Shown here piece after piece: positions 7,289-16,000 of a stretch of 64,000 nucleotides of DNA. Source of the DNA: Winogradskyella eximia (GTDB lineage Bacteria > Bacteroidota > Bacteroidia > Flavobacteriales > Flavobacteriaceae). The stretch lies in the NCBI RefSeq assembly GCF_003386165.1, contig NZ_QRDV01000004.1:124001-188000 (forward strand). The letters run 5' to 3'. How positions within the stretch are numbered: the first letter of the stretch is position 1; every line of letters starts with the position of its first letter. The translations under genes and the position numbers were made by a program. The notes below the pieces were generated by a model. The model was not told where the DNA came from and did not search any database. It saw only the letters and a program-made list of their open reading frames with translations.

Positions 7289-9325
7289 ATGAATATAAAA
7301 TCACTATTTAAAGTTTGCCTTTTTGCTTTATTAATTGTGTCATGTAAAAATGATACTAAAGAACAACCTAATGAAACGGTTGAAGTCGTTAAAACAGATT
7401 TCAGTTTTAATGTAGAAGAATTTGCTGATATTAAGGTATTACGTTACCAAATACCAGGTTGGGATAACTTAACTCTAAAAGAGCAAAAATTAGTTTATTA
7501 TTTAACACAAGCAGGTCTTGCTGGTCGCGATATTATGTGGGATCAGAACTACAGACATAATCTTAAGATTAGACGTGCTTTAGAAAATGTATATGTTTCA
7601 TATTCTGGTGATAAAAGTACAGACACTTGGAAAGAATTTACAATTTATTTAAAACGTGTATGGTTTAGTAATGGTATTCATCATCATTACTCTAATGACA
7701 AGATTGTACCTGGCTTTACTAAAGAAGGTTTAGCAGAATTATTTGCTGCAACTAAAACAGAGTTGCCAGCTGAGGTTTTCGATGTTATTTTTAACGATAA
7801 GGATACAAAAAAAGTAAATCAAGCAAAAGGCATTGATAATGTATTGGCTTCTGCAGTTAACTTTTACGGACCAGATGTCACTAGTGATGATGTTATTGAT
7901 TTTTACAAAAATAAAAAGTCGCCAGATGCTACTAGACCATTATCTTATGGCTTAAACTCTCAATTAGTAAAAGAAAACGGTGAGCTTAAGGAGCGTGTGT
8001 ACAAATCAGATGGTTTATATGGTGATGCCATTGATGAAATTATTAAATGGTTAGAGAAAGCTAGTGAAGTAGCAGAAAATGAAGAACAAGGTCATGCTTT
8101 AGATTTGCTAATGAAGTATTATATGACAGGTGATTTACAAACTTGGGATGATTACAACGTCACTTGGACAGCAGCAACAGCTGGTAACATTGACTACATT
8201 AACAGTTTTATTGAAGTGTATAACGATCCAATAGGTTACAGAGGATCTTACGAAAGTATTGTACAGATTAATGATTTTGACATGTCTAAAAAAATGGCTG
8301 TACTTTCTGAAAACGCACAGTGGTTTGAAGATAATTCTCCATTAATGAGCGAGCACAAAAAGAAGAATGTTGTTGGTGTAACTTACAAAGTCGTTAACGT
8401 TGCTGGTGAAGCAGGTGATGCATCTCCAAGCACGCCAATTGGTGTTAATTTACCAAATGCTAATTGGATTAGAGCTGAGGTAGGAAGTAAGTCTGTGTCT
8501 TTAGGAAACATTATACATGCTTACAATAATGCTGGTGGTTCTGGTCGATTGAAAGAATTTGTAAATGACGAAGAAGAATTACAATTAGAAGAAGAATACG
8601 GACAATTAGCAGACAAATTACATACAGCATTACACGAAGTAATTGGGCACGCCTCAGGGCAGTTAAATCCTGGTGTTGGTGAAACAAAAGAAACACTTAA
8701 AACCTATGCATCTACTTTAGAAGAAGGACGTGCAGATTTAGTTGGGTTATATTATTTATACGATTCTAAATTACAAGACTTAGGTCTTGTGAGTGATTGG
8801 GAAAAAGTTGGAAAAGCAGCTTACGATGGTTATATTAGAAATGGTTTAATGACACAATTAATTCGTTTAGATCTTGGAAATGATGTTGAAGAAGCACACA
8901 TGCGAAACAGACAATGGGTTTCTGCTTGGGCTTTTGAAAAAGGAAAAGCGGACAACGTTATTGAAAAAGTAACTAGAGACGGAAAAACCTATTTTAATAT
9001 TAACGATTATAAGAAGTTACATGAGCTTTTTGGTCAGTTATTAAGAGAAACACAACGTATTAAATCTGAAGGTGATTATGCTGCCGTTGAAGCTTTAGTA
9101 GAAGGTTATGGTGTAAAAGTAGACCAAGCCATTCATAAAGAAGTTTTAGAACGTAACAAGAAGTTTCCTTCACCTCCATACAGTGGGTTTGTAAATCCGG
9201 TTTTAACACCAGAAACAAACGAAGCAGGTGAAATAACAGCAATTAAAGTGGAGCAACCTAAATCATTTGATGAGCAGATGTTAACCTATGGTAAAATCTA
9301 TAGTCATCTTCCAGATGTAAATTAA
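7289..9325 (+). CDS. M49-family dipeptidyl-peptidase III-like zinc lipoprotein
   Basis: 678 aa. The start MNIKSLFKVCLFALLIVSCK gives an SPase-II lipobox (LIVSC, Cys 18), so the mature protein is anchored in the cell envelope. The frame extends 14 codons upstream, but those precede the signal peptide and overlap the -7 element. The M49 zinc site is clear: HEVIGHASG (HExxGH, near residue 449) and EEGRAD (glutamate ligand, near 478), spaced about 30 residues as in dipeptidyl peptidase III. The family removes dipeptides from the N-terminus of short peptides. An envelope role in peptide use is likely. It is followed by a strong terminator, so the gene is monocistronic. Confidence 0.9.
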   Translation: MNIKSLFKVCLFALLIVSCKNDTKEQPNETVEVVKTDFSFNVEEFADIKVLRYQIPGWDNLTLKEQKLVYYLTQAGLAGRDIMWDQNYRHNLKIRRALENVYVSYSGDKSTDTWKEFTIYLKRVWFSNGIHHHYSNDKIVPGFTKEGLAELFAATKTELPAEVFDVIFNDKDTKKVNQAKGIDNVLASAVNFYGPDVTSDDVIDFYKNKKSPDATRPLSYGLNSQLVKENGELKERVYKSDGLYGDAIDEIIKWLEKASEVAENEEQGHALDLLMKYYMTGDLQTWDDYNVTWTAATAGNIDYINSFIEVYNDPIGYRGSYESIVQINDFDMSKKMAVLSENAQWFEDNSPLMSEHKKKNVVGVTYKVVNVAGEAGDASPSTPIGVNLPNANWIRAEVGSKSVSLGNIIHAYNNAGGSGRLKEFVNDEEELQLEEEYGQLADKLHTALHEVIGHASGQLNPGVGETKETLKTYASTLEEGRADLVGLYYLYDSKLQDLGLVSDWEKVGKAAYDGYIRNGLMTQLIRLDLGNDVEEAHMRNRQWVSAWAFEKGKADNVIEKVTRDGKTYFNINDYKKLHELFGQLLRETQRIKSEGDYAAVEALVEGYGVKVDQAIHKEVLERNKKFPSPPYSGFVNPVLTPETNEAGEITAIKVEQPKSFDEQMLTYGKIYSHLPDVN

Positions 9326-9346
9326 TCAATTATAACGCTATATTTT

Positions 9347-9380
9347 AAAAAGCACTTACAGTAATGTAGGTGCTTTTTTT
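9347..9380 (+). terminator. rho-independent terminator after M49 peptidase
   Basis: AAAAAGCACTTAC and GTAGGTGCTTTTT pair with one G-T wobble around a 6-base loop and end in a run of Ts, 22 bases past the stop codon. Confidence 0.85.
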
Positions 9381-9434
9381 ATATTTACATAAGGAGGATT
9401 CAAGTTAAATATATCATCAGTAGATGGTTTACTG

Positions 9435-9442
9435 TACTTTTG
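9435..9442 (+). promoter_or_regulatory. -7 element for PLD-family gene
   Basis: TACTTTTG fits TAnnTTTG exactly and lies 33 bases upstream of the ATG at 9475. This also argues against the longer frame that begins at 9424. Confidence 0.45.
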
Positions 9443-9474
9443 TTTTCAGTAATCTCATTAACCAATTTATTACA

Positions 9475-11040
9475 ATGCAGAACTTATTATACCACTTTAA
9501 ACGACACAAAGGAAAACAACAGCTTGTGTGTTTACTTTTTATATTCCTCGTTCTCACATCTTGTAATAATGAAATCAAACCAGCACCAGAAACCGATTTT
9601 TGTGCTCAAATTCACAGAGACGAAAGCACATCACTCACCAAAGAATTAAAAGCCATTGAAACACAAATGGAGACTCAAACAGGTGTTTATGTTTTAGAGG
9701 ATGGAAGTGGTTCTATGGTCGCCAGAGCATGGTTAAGTGAGTATGCCGAAAAAACTATAGACATTCAATACTTCATCTTTTCAATGGATAATGTTGGGCT
9801 CATTGCTTGCGATTATTTAATTAGAGCAGCAGATCGTGGTGTAAAAGTGCGCATAATAGTCGATGATATTATGGTAGATGCAGATATACAAGATATTTTA
9901 ACTTTTGCATCTCACGAGAATATTACCGTTAAAATCTATAATCCAGGAGTTAATTTAGGCAAGAACCTGTTTAGTAAACTAAAGAAATTCACTACCGATT
10001 TTAGAGCAGCTAATCAACGCATGCACAATAAAACCTTTATCGTAGATGACAAAGTGGTTATTACAGGAGGTCGTAATATTGCTGATGAATATTTTGATTA
10101 CGATCACGAGTATAATTTTAGAGACAGAGATATTCTCTTGTTAGGTAAAGTCTCTAAAAATATCAACACTTCTTTTAGTCAGTTTTGGGACAGTGATTTA
10201 AGCAAAGATGTGACAACGATTATAGACGATTTACCAACCAATGCAACCGCAGAAAATAGGTTTGATAAATTACATGAGTATGCCTGCAATCCCGAAAATT
10301 TCTGGCCACAAGTAAGAAATCGCATAGCCAACTTACCAAGTACGTTTAAAACCATTAATGAATCTGGTGATTTAGTGTGGTTAGACAATGTGCAATTTAT
10401 TTCAGATGATCCAGGGAAAAATGATGGAGAAAACGGATTAGGTGGAGGTGGACGTTCTACCACAGCTTTAATAGATTTAGTTAAAAATGCAAAATTGTCT
10501 ATAGTGATTCAAACCCCTTATCTAATTACTACAACCTTAGCTCAAAATTTGTTTAAAGAAGCTACAACGCGTGGTGTAAAAATTAGAATATTAACCAATA
10601 GTCTAGCCTCTACAGATAATGTTGAAGCTTTTAGTAGTTACCAAACCGATAGAGAACGCTTATTAAAAACAGGTGTACGTATTTTTGAATTTAGACCAGA
10701 TGCAGCAGAACGTCTCAGTATAATGACAGGCGAATTGCAAGAAACTCTAGAGCATACACCTATTTTTGGTTTGCATGCCAAATCTATGGTTATAGATAAT
10801 AAAATTACCGTCGTTGGTACGTTTAATCTAGACCCAAGGAGTGCCAATTTAAATACCGAATGTGTAGTGGTTGTAAATTCTACACAAATCTCAGAACGTG
10901 TATTAAAAGGTATGGAAATAGAATTTAAACCCGAAAACTCATGGGAAACCACTTTAGATTTTAATCCAGACGCAGAGGTAGATAATTACAAGCGCTTAAA
11001 AACATGGACACGCAAAATTTTGCCTAAGTCTATTTTATAG
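9475..11040 (+). CDS. phospholipase D-family lipoprotein (ClsC/YmdC-like)
   Basis: 521 aa. The N-terminus has a basic segment, then LLFIFLVLTSC, an SPase-II lipobox. Two PLD domains follow, each with an HKD motif: HNKTFIVDD (near residue 184, followed by GGRNIADEYFD) and HAKSMVIDN (near 433, followed by GTFNLDPRSANLNTE). The two-HKD layout and the GTFNLDPRS motif fit the cardiolipin synthase/phosphatidyltransferase branch rather than nucleases. Likely substrates are phospholipids at the outer face of the inner membrane or the periplasm, which is an inference. The ATG at 9475 was preferred to 9424, which lies upstream of the -7 element. This is the last conventional gene before the repeat-separated accessory region. 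Confidence 0.85.
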   Translation: MQNLLYHFKRHKGKQQLVCLLFIFLVLTSCNNEIKPAPETDFCAQIHRDESTSLTKELKAIETQMETQTGVYVLEDGSGSMVARAWLSEYAEKTIDIQYFIFSMDNVGLIACDYLIRAADRGVKVRIIVDDIMVDADIQDILTFASHENITVKIYNPGVNLGKNLFSKLKKFTTDFRAANQRMHNKTFIVDDKVVITGGRNIADEYFDYDHEYNFRDRDILLLGKVSKNINTSFSQFWDSDLSKDVTTIIDDLPTNATAENRFDKLHEYACNPENFWPQVRNRIANLPSTFKTINESGDLVWLDNVQFISDDPGKNDGENGLGGGGRSTTALIDLVKNAKLSIVIQTPYLITTTLAQNLFKEATTRGVKIRILTNSLASTDNVEAFSSYQTDRERLLKTGVRIFEFRPDAAERLSIMTGELQETLEHTPIFGLHAKSMVIDNKITVVGTFNLDPRSANLNTECVVVVNSTQISERVLKGMEIEFKPENSWETTLDFNPDAEVDNYKRLKTWTRKILPKSIL

Positions 11041-11194
11041 GTTACTAAATAGTATAAATTAAAAAATACGTAGTTATACGTATAGGTTTTTGTCTGCTTA
11101 ATTCTTAGTTTTATAAATTGTTATATTAGAGTAATTATACGTCATATCCCTCCAATAAATTGGAATATGAATTGTATTTGTTTTGATATAACTA
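11041..11194. other. left edge of the cassette array; possible primary insertion site
   Basis: This 154-base, very A/T-rich stretch lacks the repeat skeleton found after the next genes, yet it ends directly in a GTTGTAC core (11195-11201). It holds short symmetric elements: TCCAAT-AA-ATTGGA near 11152-11165 and a doubled ATACGTA-type motif near 11087-11102. In an integron this is where attI or a degraded attC would be. I see no protein-coding sequence here. Confidence 0.35.
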
Positions 11195-11208
11195 GTTGTA
11201 CAACATAG

Positions 11209-11946
11209 ATGAGAAACCTAGATTTAAACGAAATTACAGATAAAATTACAGATTACTCTTCTGATATTAGATACTCTGATAGAGAACATCTTGAAATAAA
11301 AATTCCTCAATTTTTACAATTTCTAAATGACCAACCGATTTCTAAACGGATTATCGAGCGAATTGAAGAGGACTTTTCTGAATTAAAACAAATGTTGAGC
11401 GAAGACCGAAAGGTTATGAATTGGAGAAAAAGTAAAGAAAATATTTTAAAAACTCTAACGACAAGAGAACATCAAGGAGCTTTTGGATATTTTGAGATCT
11501 ATGATAAAAACACATCTGACAAAAAATATTCAAACCATTTCGTTGAATTAGCAAATGACTGGTATAATCCTAGAGGAAATTACATCAAATACCACGAATA
11601 TTTTAATACTTATTTCTTCGAACCATTTATAGAACTTTTAGAATGGTATTTTAGAGAAAGTAAAATTGAACAAGAAAAAGATTATTTTTCGAGAGAGGAA
11701 ATCCTCAAATATGAAAATAATTTTGAGGCATTCGAAACGCAATTAATGAAGTTAGGTTTTGGTCAGCAAATAATCTTTGATGAGGCAGATGAAATTAAAG
11801 AATTGATTCTCGGCTTAAACAAAAAAAATTGGACTGAAGTCATTAAAGGGAAATTTGAAAATCTAATTATAGACGGAATTATATCACTCGAAACGGCTGA
11901 AATACTGATAAAAACAATAACGGGAGAAGATTTGAAATTAAGATAA
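11209..11946 (+). CDS. hypothetical protein in first array cassette
   Basis: 245 aa, soluble, strongly charged and helical; no signal peptide and no motif I recognise. Segments such as RIIERIEEDFSELKQMLSEDRKVMNW look coiled-coil-like. The ATG begins 14 bases after the GTT core, right behind GTTGTACAACATAG (11195-11208). The matching complement CTACGTTGTACAAC lies 10 bases past the stop (11956-11969). The gene is thus bracketed exactly by a cassette-type inverted pair. No promoter of its own is obvious. Function unknown. Confidence 0.65.
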   Translation: MRNLDLNEITDKITDYSSDIRYSDREHLEIKIPQFLQFLNDQPISKRIIERIEEDFSELKQMLSEDRKVMNWRKSKENILKTLTTREHQGAFGYFEIYDKNTSDKKYSNHFVELANDWYNPRGNYIKYHEYFNTYFFEPFIELLEWYFRESKIEQEKDYFSREEILKYENNFEAFETQLMKLGFGQQIIFDEADEIKELILGLNKKNWTEVIKGKFENLIIDGIISLETAEILIKTITGEDLKLR

Positions 11947-11955
11947 TTAATAAAA

Positions 11956-12094
11956 CTACGTTGTACAACACCGTATAAAAATAATTGCGGTTTAGTGTTT
12001 AATCAAAGGTCGTTGCGTGTTTGTAACGTCTGATTTTCCTTCGGAAAATCCTCGCATACAAACCCGCAACTATTCTTATACATAAACGTTAGCC
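11956..12094 (+). repeat. attC-like site 1 (divergent central part)
   Basis: Starts CTACGTTGTACAAC, then ACC and GTATAAAAATAATTGCGG; ends CCGCAACTATTCTTATAC, ATAAAC and GTTAGCC. The arms pair over about 18 bases (GTATAAxAATAxTTGCGG). Its centre differs in sequence from the other copies but still carries a hairpin, GATTTTCC-TTC-GGAAAATC at 12032-12050. The order core-arm-hairpins-arm-core is that of integron attC sites. Confidence 0.65.
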
Positions 12095-12151
12095 TCAAGT
12101 AAATTCAGCACTCACTACGAACTTAACTCATTTTATTCCAAGGATTATTTT

Positions 12152-12985
12152 TTAATTTTTTAGGAAAATGTTAATATATTTAGTTGATAATTCAGGATAT
12201 TGAAAATGCATTGCGTGACCTGAATCGGGTAAAATAATATGTTGAATTGTAGGAGCATTTTTTAGAAGTGGAAACCAATTTTCCGTAGCATAAGATATAT
12301 CGTGGTCTGATGAAATGACTAAAATTGGTGTTTGTAAAATTGTATACTTTTCTCTAAAATTTTCTTTATCCTCTAACACTGATGGTGCAACAGCAAAATA
12401 ACGGTTAAATTCTTCTTTACTAGATGGAATTTTTGAAGTATCTATGTTAGAATTAATTCTACTTCTAGATTCTTCAGCTGCTTTTCTACTCTTTTCTGAT
12501 TTAGGTTCATAAAAAATAATAATTTCATCCTCTAAGTCATTTATAGGTTTTAAGGCGTACTTCAGAAACAGTGGTTCAAGAGGTATATCATTTTTCCCAA
12601 TTGGATTACTTCCAATTATTACCGTTTTTAAAACTCTTGAAGAATTAATAAATGTTACATATTGTGCTACCCAACCACCATAAGACCAACCTAAAACAAA
12701 AAATTTATCAATTTTTAAATAGTCTGCAAGTTTTACTATTTGACTTGCAACCTCTTTAATATCTGTTGGTAATTCACCTTCAGAATAGCCTACACCAGTA
12801 TAATCAAAAGTAATTACAGTATTGTTTTCTGATAATAAATCTAAGAAAAGTGGGTCCCATGTGTCTAAAGTACCTCTAAACCTATTCGCCAAAATAATTG
12901 GAGTGCCATTACCTTTTTTTCGATAAGCAATTCTTAAATCATCAATATTTGCATATTCTGTATTTATAGTATTTGAATTTTTCAT
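12152..12985 (-). CDS. alpha/beta-fold hydrolase
   Basis: 277 aa, no signal peptide. The catalytic triad is visible: Ser in GWSYGG (near residue 106), Asp in SSDHDISY (near 227) and His in DSGHAMHFQYPE (near 255). An oxyanion-type region RFRGTLDTWDPL and DYTGVGYSEG fit the epoxide hydrolase/esterase branch of PF00561/PF12697. It is the only array gene on the minus strand and is divergent from an HxlR regulator (13077-13490), with two identical-type operators in the 91 bases between them. The regulator therefore probably represses this hydrolase until a substrate or stress compound appears. Confidence 0.85.
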   Translation of the reverse strand: MKNSNTINTEYANIDDLRIAYRKKGNGTPIILANRFRGTLDTWDPLFLDLLSENNTVITFDYTGVGYSEGELPTDIKEVASQIVKLADYLKIDKFFVLGWSYGGWVAQYVTFINSSRVLKTVIIGSNPIGKNDIPLEPLFLKYALKPINDLEDEIIIFYEPKSEKSRKAAEESRSRINSNIDTSKIPSSKEEFNRYFAVAPSVLEDKENFREKYTILQTPILVISSDHDISYATENWFPLLKNAPTIQHIILPDSGHAMHFQYPELSTKYINIFLKN

Positions 12986-13009
12986 TCCTAAAATTTTAAT
13001 TATATATTT

Positions 13010-13026
13010 ACTTGCATTTTACAAGT
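13010..13026. promoter_or_regulatory. HxlR operator 1
   Basis: ACTTGCATTTTACAAGT, an imperfect copy of the 17-bp inverted repeat at 13043-13059 (one arm mismatch). Its centre is 33 bases from that of operator 2, about three helical turns, so dimers would bind on the same face of the DNA. It lies close to the start of the hydrolase gene. Confidence 0.65.
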
Positions 13027-13042
13027 ACAAATATAAAGATTC

Positions 13043-13059
13043 ACTTGCATTTTGCAAGT
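13043..13059. promoter_or_regulatory. HxlR operator 2
   Basis: ACTTGC-ATTTT-GCAAGT is a perfect inverted repeat placed 17 bases before the ATG of the HxlR-type gene. The half-site ACTTGCA resembles sites reported for HxlR-family regulators. Both operators lie between divergent genes, so they can control both. Confidence 0.7.
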
Positions 13060-13076
13060 GTTTTAAAATTATTTTT

Positions 13077-13490
13077 ATGTCAAAAGATAAAAACAGGTCA
13101 AATTGTCCCATAAGTTGTTCTCTTGAGTTATGGGGAGATAAGTGGTCATTAATCATTATTCGTGATTTAATGTTTGCTAAACAATGTACTTATGGAGATT
13201 TTTTAAAATCAGAAGAAAAAATATCAACTAACATTTTAGCAGCAAGATTAAAGACGTTAGAGCAACATATGGTAATTGAAAAACTTGAACATCCAAATAG
13301 CAAATCAAAAGTATTATATAAACTCACTAAAAAAGGAATTGAATTACTGCCTATACTTGTTGAAATCAATTTATGGGGAGAAAAATATTATGCTGACATT
13401 CCTGATAGAACAAAAGCGCTTTTAAAAGATGTTAAAAAAGATAAAAAAAGTTTTATAAGAAGAACAATAAAAAAATTAGATATTGATTAA
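13077..13490 (+). CDS. HxlR-family winged-helix regulator
   Basis: 137 aa. The family pattern is nearly complete: NCPISCSLELWGDKWSLIIIRDLMF at residues 7-31 (the conserved Cys and the WxxKW-like box), FLKSEEKISTNILAARLKTLE (recognition helix) and YKLTKKGIELLPILVEINLWGEKY. HxlR regulators are dimeric and often sense electrophiles or aldehydes through the N-terminal cysteine; which signal is used here cannot be told. It most likely autoregulates and represses the divergent hydrolase through the operators at 13010-13059. The gene is in the same cassette as the hydrolase: its stop is 9 bases before the next attC-like core. Confidence 0.92.
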   Translation: MSKDKNRSNCPISCSLELWGDKWSLIIIRDLMFAKQCTYGDFLKSEEKISTNILAARLKTLEQHMVIEKLEHPNSKSKVLYKLTKKGIELLPILVEINLWGEKYYADIPDRTKALLKDVKKDKKSFIRRTIKKLDID

Positions 13491-13498
13491 AAACTAGT

Positions 13499-13628
13499 GC
13501 CTAACACCGTATATAATTTATTGCTAGTTCTAGCCTACTTACAAAAATCCTTGCAGATTTTATATTCGGTTTTATTTGCTAAATTACGTGCTTAACCACG
13601 CAACAAACCATATACAAACACGTTAGCT
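13499..13628 (+). repeat. attC-like site 2
   Basis: 130 bases from GCCTAAC to GTTAGCT. Layout: core AAC, spacer, arm GTATATAA, hairpin GCTAG-TT-CTAGC, hairpin AAAATC...GATTTT (13544-13561), conserved stretch TTTGCTAAATTACGTGCTTA, arm CATATAC, spacer, GTT. Its first 60 bases are nearly identical to site 3. Confidence 0.75.
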
Positions 13629-13652
13629 ACCATATAACGAACCATTGAACAT

Positions 13653-15050
13653 ATGAACAAAATTATTTTCTTATTCCTTATTTTCACTATTCTGAGTTGC
13701 ACAAAAGAGAAAGAAATAAATCAAGAATATGGTGAAATTCCAAATCAGATAATTAATGTTTTTGAATCTATTAATAACAATCAAAAATTCGAAATAAATA
13801 CTTCTAAATCGAATACAATCGTTGGAAAAAAGGGAACAATATTAATTATACCAGAGAATTCAATTGTAAATAATGATGGTGATATTATTAAAGGAATCAT
13901 AAGTCTAGAAATTAAAGAGAATTTTAATAAGGCAGATTACATTACTTCAAACCTTCAAACAATACATAATAACAGAATTTTAGAAACATTAGGTATGATT
14001 TACCTAACTGCTAAGGATAAAAATGGAAATAAATTAAAAATAGCTGATGGAAAAACTATTAGAGTCCAAATTCCTCAAAGTAGACCTAATCAAGATGCTA
14101 CTATTTTTTTAGGAGAAAGAGACCAGACTGGATTAATTGATTGGAACATTAAAAAAGAAACGGAAAAAACATTAGTTCCATTTCCTATTAAGTTTATAAG
14201 TAAGAGCAAAACCGTAACTGAATGTTCAGATTATTATGGTATTACAACAGACACAATTAAAAACCAATATTTCACTCATTATGGTGATATATCAGATTAT
14301 GAAAACACTCTTCTAGCAACAAAAGAATTTGCTGATAGATACAATCAATATTGTTCAGATTCATTAGTAAAAATCTATATTGATAATCTAGATAAAAATC
14401 TTTGGGAAATAGACGAAATGATGGTTAAATATCTGATTAAAGATTCTATTCGGAGGGTAAATTATTATTTAAAAGATATTCCACCTGGACCAAATGGAGG
14501 GCCAAGAACCAAAGCGCAAATTGAAGCCAATGAATGGTTAATAAACAACACTAATAAATGGTCGGAAAGAGAAATCAAAGTTTTTAAATATTTCGCAAGC
14601 TTAAGACAAACGAAAATCGATACAACCAAGAGAGTTGACATTTCGCAACTGACCGAATTAGATAGGGTTTTAATGTCGTATGATGCTATGGAGTTTGGAT
14701 GGATTAACGTTGATTTCTTTTATGACGACCCAAAAGCTGTTCCAATAAAACTAGCTATCAAAACAACAAAAAATGCAAGCTTAACAAATTTGATTTTAGA
14801 AAAAAGGAACGTCATTCTAAGCGGAATAGAAAAAACAACAAATGAATATTGGTTTACTAAAAACGAAGATGGTTACAACAAATTACCAAAAGGGGAAAAA
14901 GCAATAATCATATCAATCGGATTTGATAATAACGAATTTACTTTTGGAGAAAAAACTATAATTATCGGAGAAAAGGAAGAAGAAACAATTGAAATGAAAC
15001 CAGTAAGTGAAAGCGAACTAAAAGAAAATCTGAATAAATACGGTAGCTAA
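13653..15050 (+). CDS. large lipoprotein with a ZU5-like N-terminal domain, cassette gene
   Basis: 465 aa. The start MNKIIFLFLIFTILSCTKEK carries a lipobox (ILSC). Residues about 50-150 have the pattern seen in many Bacteroidota lipoproteins, GTILIIPENSIVNNDGDIIKG ... KADYITSNLQT ... ILETLGMIYLTAKDKNGNKL, close to ZU5-like beta-sandwich domains. The remaining 300 residues are unrecognised. The stop TAA is part of the downstream attC-like core (GGTAGCTAAC, 15042-15051). That core is an exact 10-base complement of the start of the same unit (GTTAGCTACC, 13622-13631). No promoter is evident. Function unknown; probably anchored on the envelope. Confidence 0.75.
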   Translation: MNKIIFLFLIFTILSCTKEKEINQEYGEIPNQIINVFESINNNQKFEINTSKSNTIVGKKGTILIIPENSIVNNDGDIIKGIISLEIKENFNKADYITSNLQTIHNNRILETLGMIYLTAKDKNGNKLKIADGKTIRVQIPQSRPNQDATIFLGERDQTGLIDWNIKKETEKTLVPFPIKFISKSKTVTECSDYYGITTDTIKNQYFTHYGDISDYENTLLATKEFADRYNQYCSDSLVKIYIDNLDKNLWEIDEMMVKYLIKDSIRRVNYYLKDIPPGPNGGPRTKAQIEANEWLINNTNKWSEREIKVFKYFASLRQTKIDTTKRVDISQLTELDRVLMSYDAMEFGWINVDFFYDDPKAVPIKLAIKTTKNASLTNLILEKRNVILSGIEKTTNEYWFTKNEDGYNKLPKGEKAIIISIGFDNNEFTFGEKTIIIGEKEEETIEMKPVSESELKENLNKYGS

Positions 15051-15175
15051 CAACGTATATAATTTATTGCTAGTTCTAGCCTACTTACAAAAATCCTTGC
15101 AGATTTTCTATTTGGTTTTTATTTGCTAAATTAGTTGCTTACACACGCCACTAACAATACACAAAAACGTTGCCA
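15042..15175 (+). repeat. attC-like site 3
   Basis: From GGTAGCTAAC to GTTGCCA. Shares with site 2 the block ATATAATTTATTGCTAGTTC and following bases up to the AAAATC...GATTTT hairpin; the right arm is AATACAC. The 5' core contains the stop codon of the gene before it. Confidence 0.75.
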
Positions 15176-15192
15176 CACATTTGAGAAAACCA

Positions 15193-15855
15193 ATGATTGA
15201 ACAATTAATCGAGAAAACTAATACAACCGAATTCTATCAAAATGGACATTTTCATTTGACTGAATTAAAAGGTCTAATCGGACATTTTAAAACAATGGAA
15301 TTCAACTTTATTGTAGAAGAACGAGACGATTACGGAAAAATTAGCGGAGTTGACTATTGGAGATTAATTGCTCATAATACGATTAAATTCAGAGGACTAT
15401 TCTCGGAGCAATATTTACCTTATATCAAATTAAGAATTTTGGATGAACATCCACTACTTTGGACTTTCCACAAAAACGAATTGGAATGTGAATTACAAGG
15501 TTTTCCGAGTAATTCAAGTGAATTTATTGGAGATTTATACTTTGCTTACGAACAGAAAGCAGGAAATTGGATAGAATTAAACAGGCATTTTTTCAACATT
15601 AAGGAATATTACAAAAAAAATGGAAAAATGAATCTCGGAATTTCGGAACCGTTAGCTGAACCGATAAGAGAAGTCTGTGAAAAACACGGAATTGAATTCA
15701 ATGTAGAAAATGTAATTAAGGATTATGACAAAGGTTATGCATATCGACCAAATGCGAAACTATTGATTTTTGGAAATGAAGATGTAAGTCCACACGATTT
15801 TAATTTAAGGCAACCTTACATAATTGCGGATGAATTCATCGCGAATAAAAAATAA
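15193..15855 (+). CDS. hypothetical protein, cassette gene
   Basis: 220 aa from the ATG at 15193; the frame is open from a TTG at 15181, only 6 bases after the upstream core, and that start is possible too. I prefer ATG because AGAAAACCA precedes it. No signal peptide or membrane segment. The protein is rich in aromatic and acidic residues (NHFHLTELKGLIGHF-type N-terminus, then DYWRLIAHNTIKFRGLFSEQYLP). I recognise no family. It is bracketed by GTTGCCACA (15169-15177) and TATGGCAAC (15862-15870), an 8-of-9 complementary pair. Confidence 0.65.
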   Translation: MIEQLIEKTNTTEFYQNGHFHLTELKGLIGHFKTMEFNFIVEERDDYGKISGVDYWRLIAHNTIKFRGLFSEQYLPYIKLRILDEHPLLWTFHKNELECELQGFPSNSSEFIGDLYFAYEQKAGNWIELNRHFFNIKEYYKKNGKMNLGISEPLAEPIREVCEKHGIEFNVENVIKDYDKGYAYRPNAKLLIFGNEDVSPHDFNLRQPYIIADEFIANKK

Positions 15856-15861
15856 AAAACG

Positions 15862-15994
15862 TATGGCAACATCGTCTATAATTCATTACTAGTATTCGCC
15901 TACTTACGAGAATCCTCATAGATTTTCTATTCGGTTTTTATTTACTAAATTAGGTGCTTAAACACGCCACTAATCATACACAAAACCGTTGGCT
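15862..15994 (+). repeat. attC-like site 4
   Basis: From TATGGCAAC to GTTGGCT. Left arm GTCTATAATTC, conserved GCCTACTTAC, hairpin AATC-CTCATA-GATT, conserved TATTCGGTTTTTATTTACTA and TGCTTAAACACGCCACTAA, right arm CATACAC, then AAAACC and GTT. Confidence 0.75.
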
Positions 15995-16000
15995 ACAATT

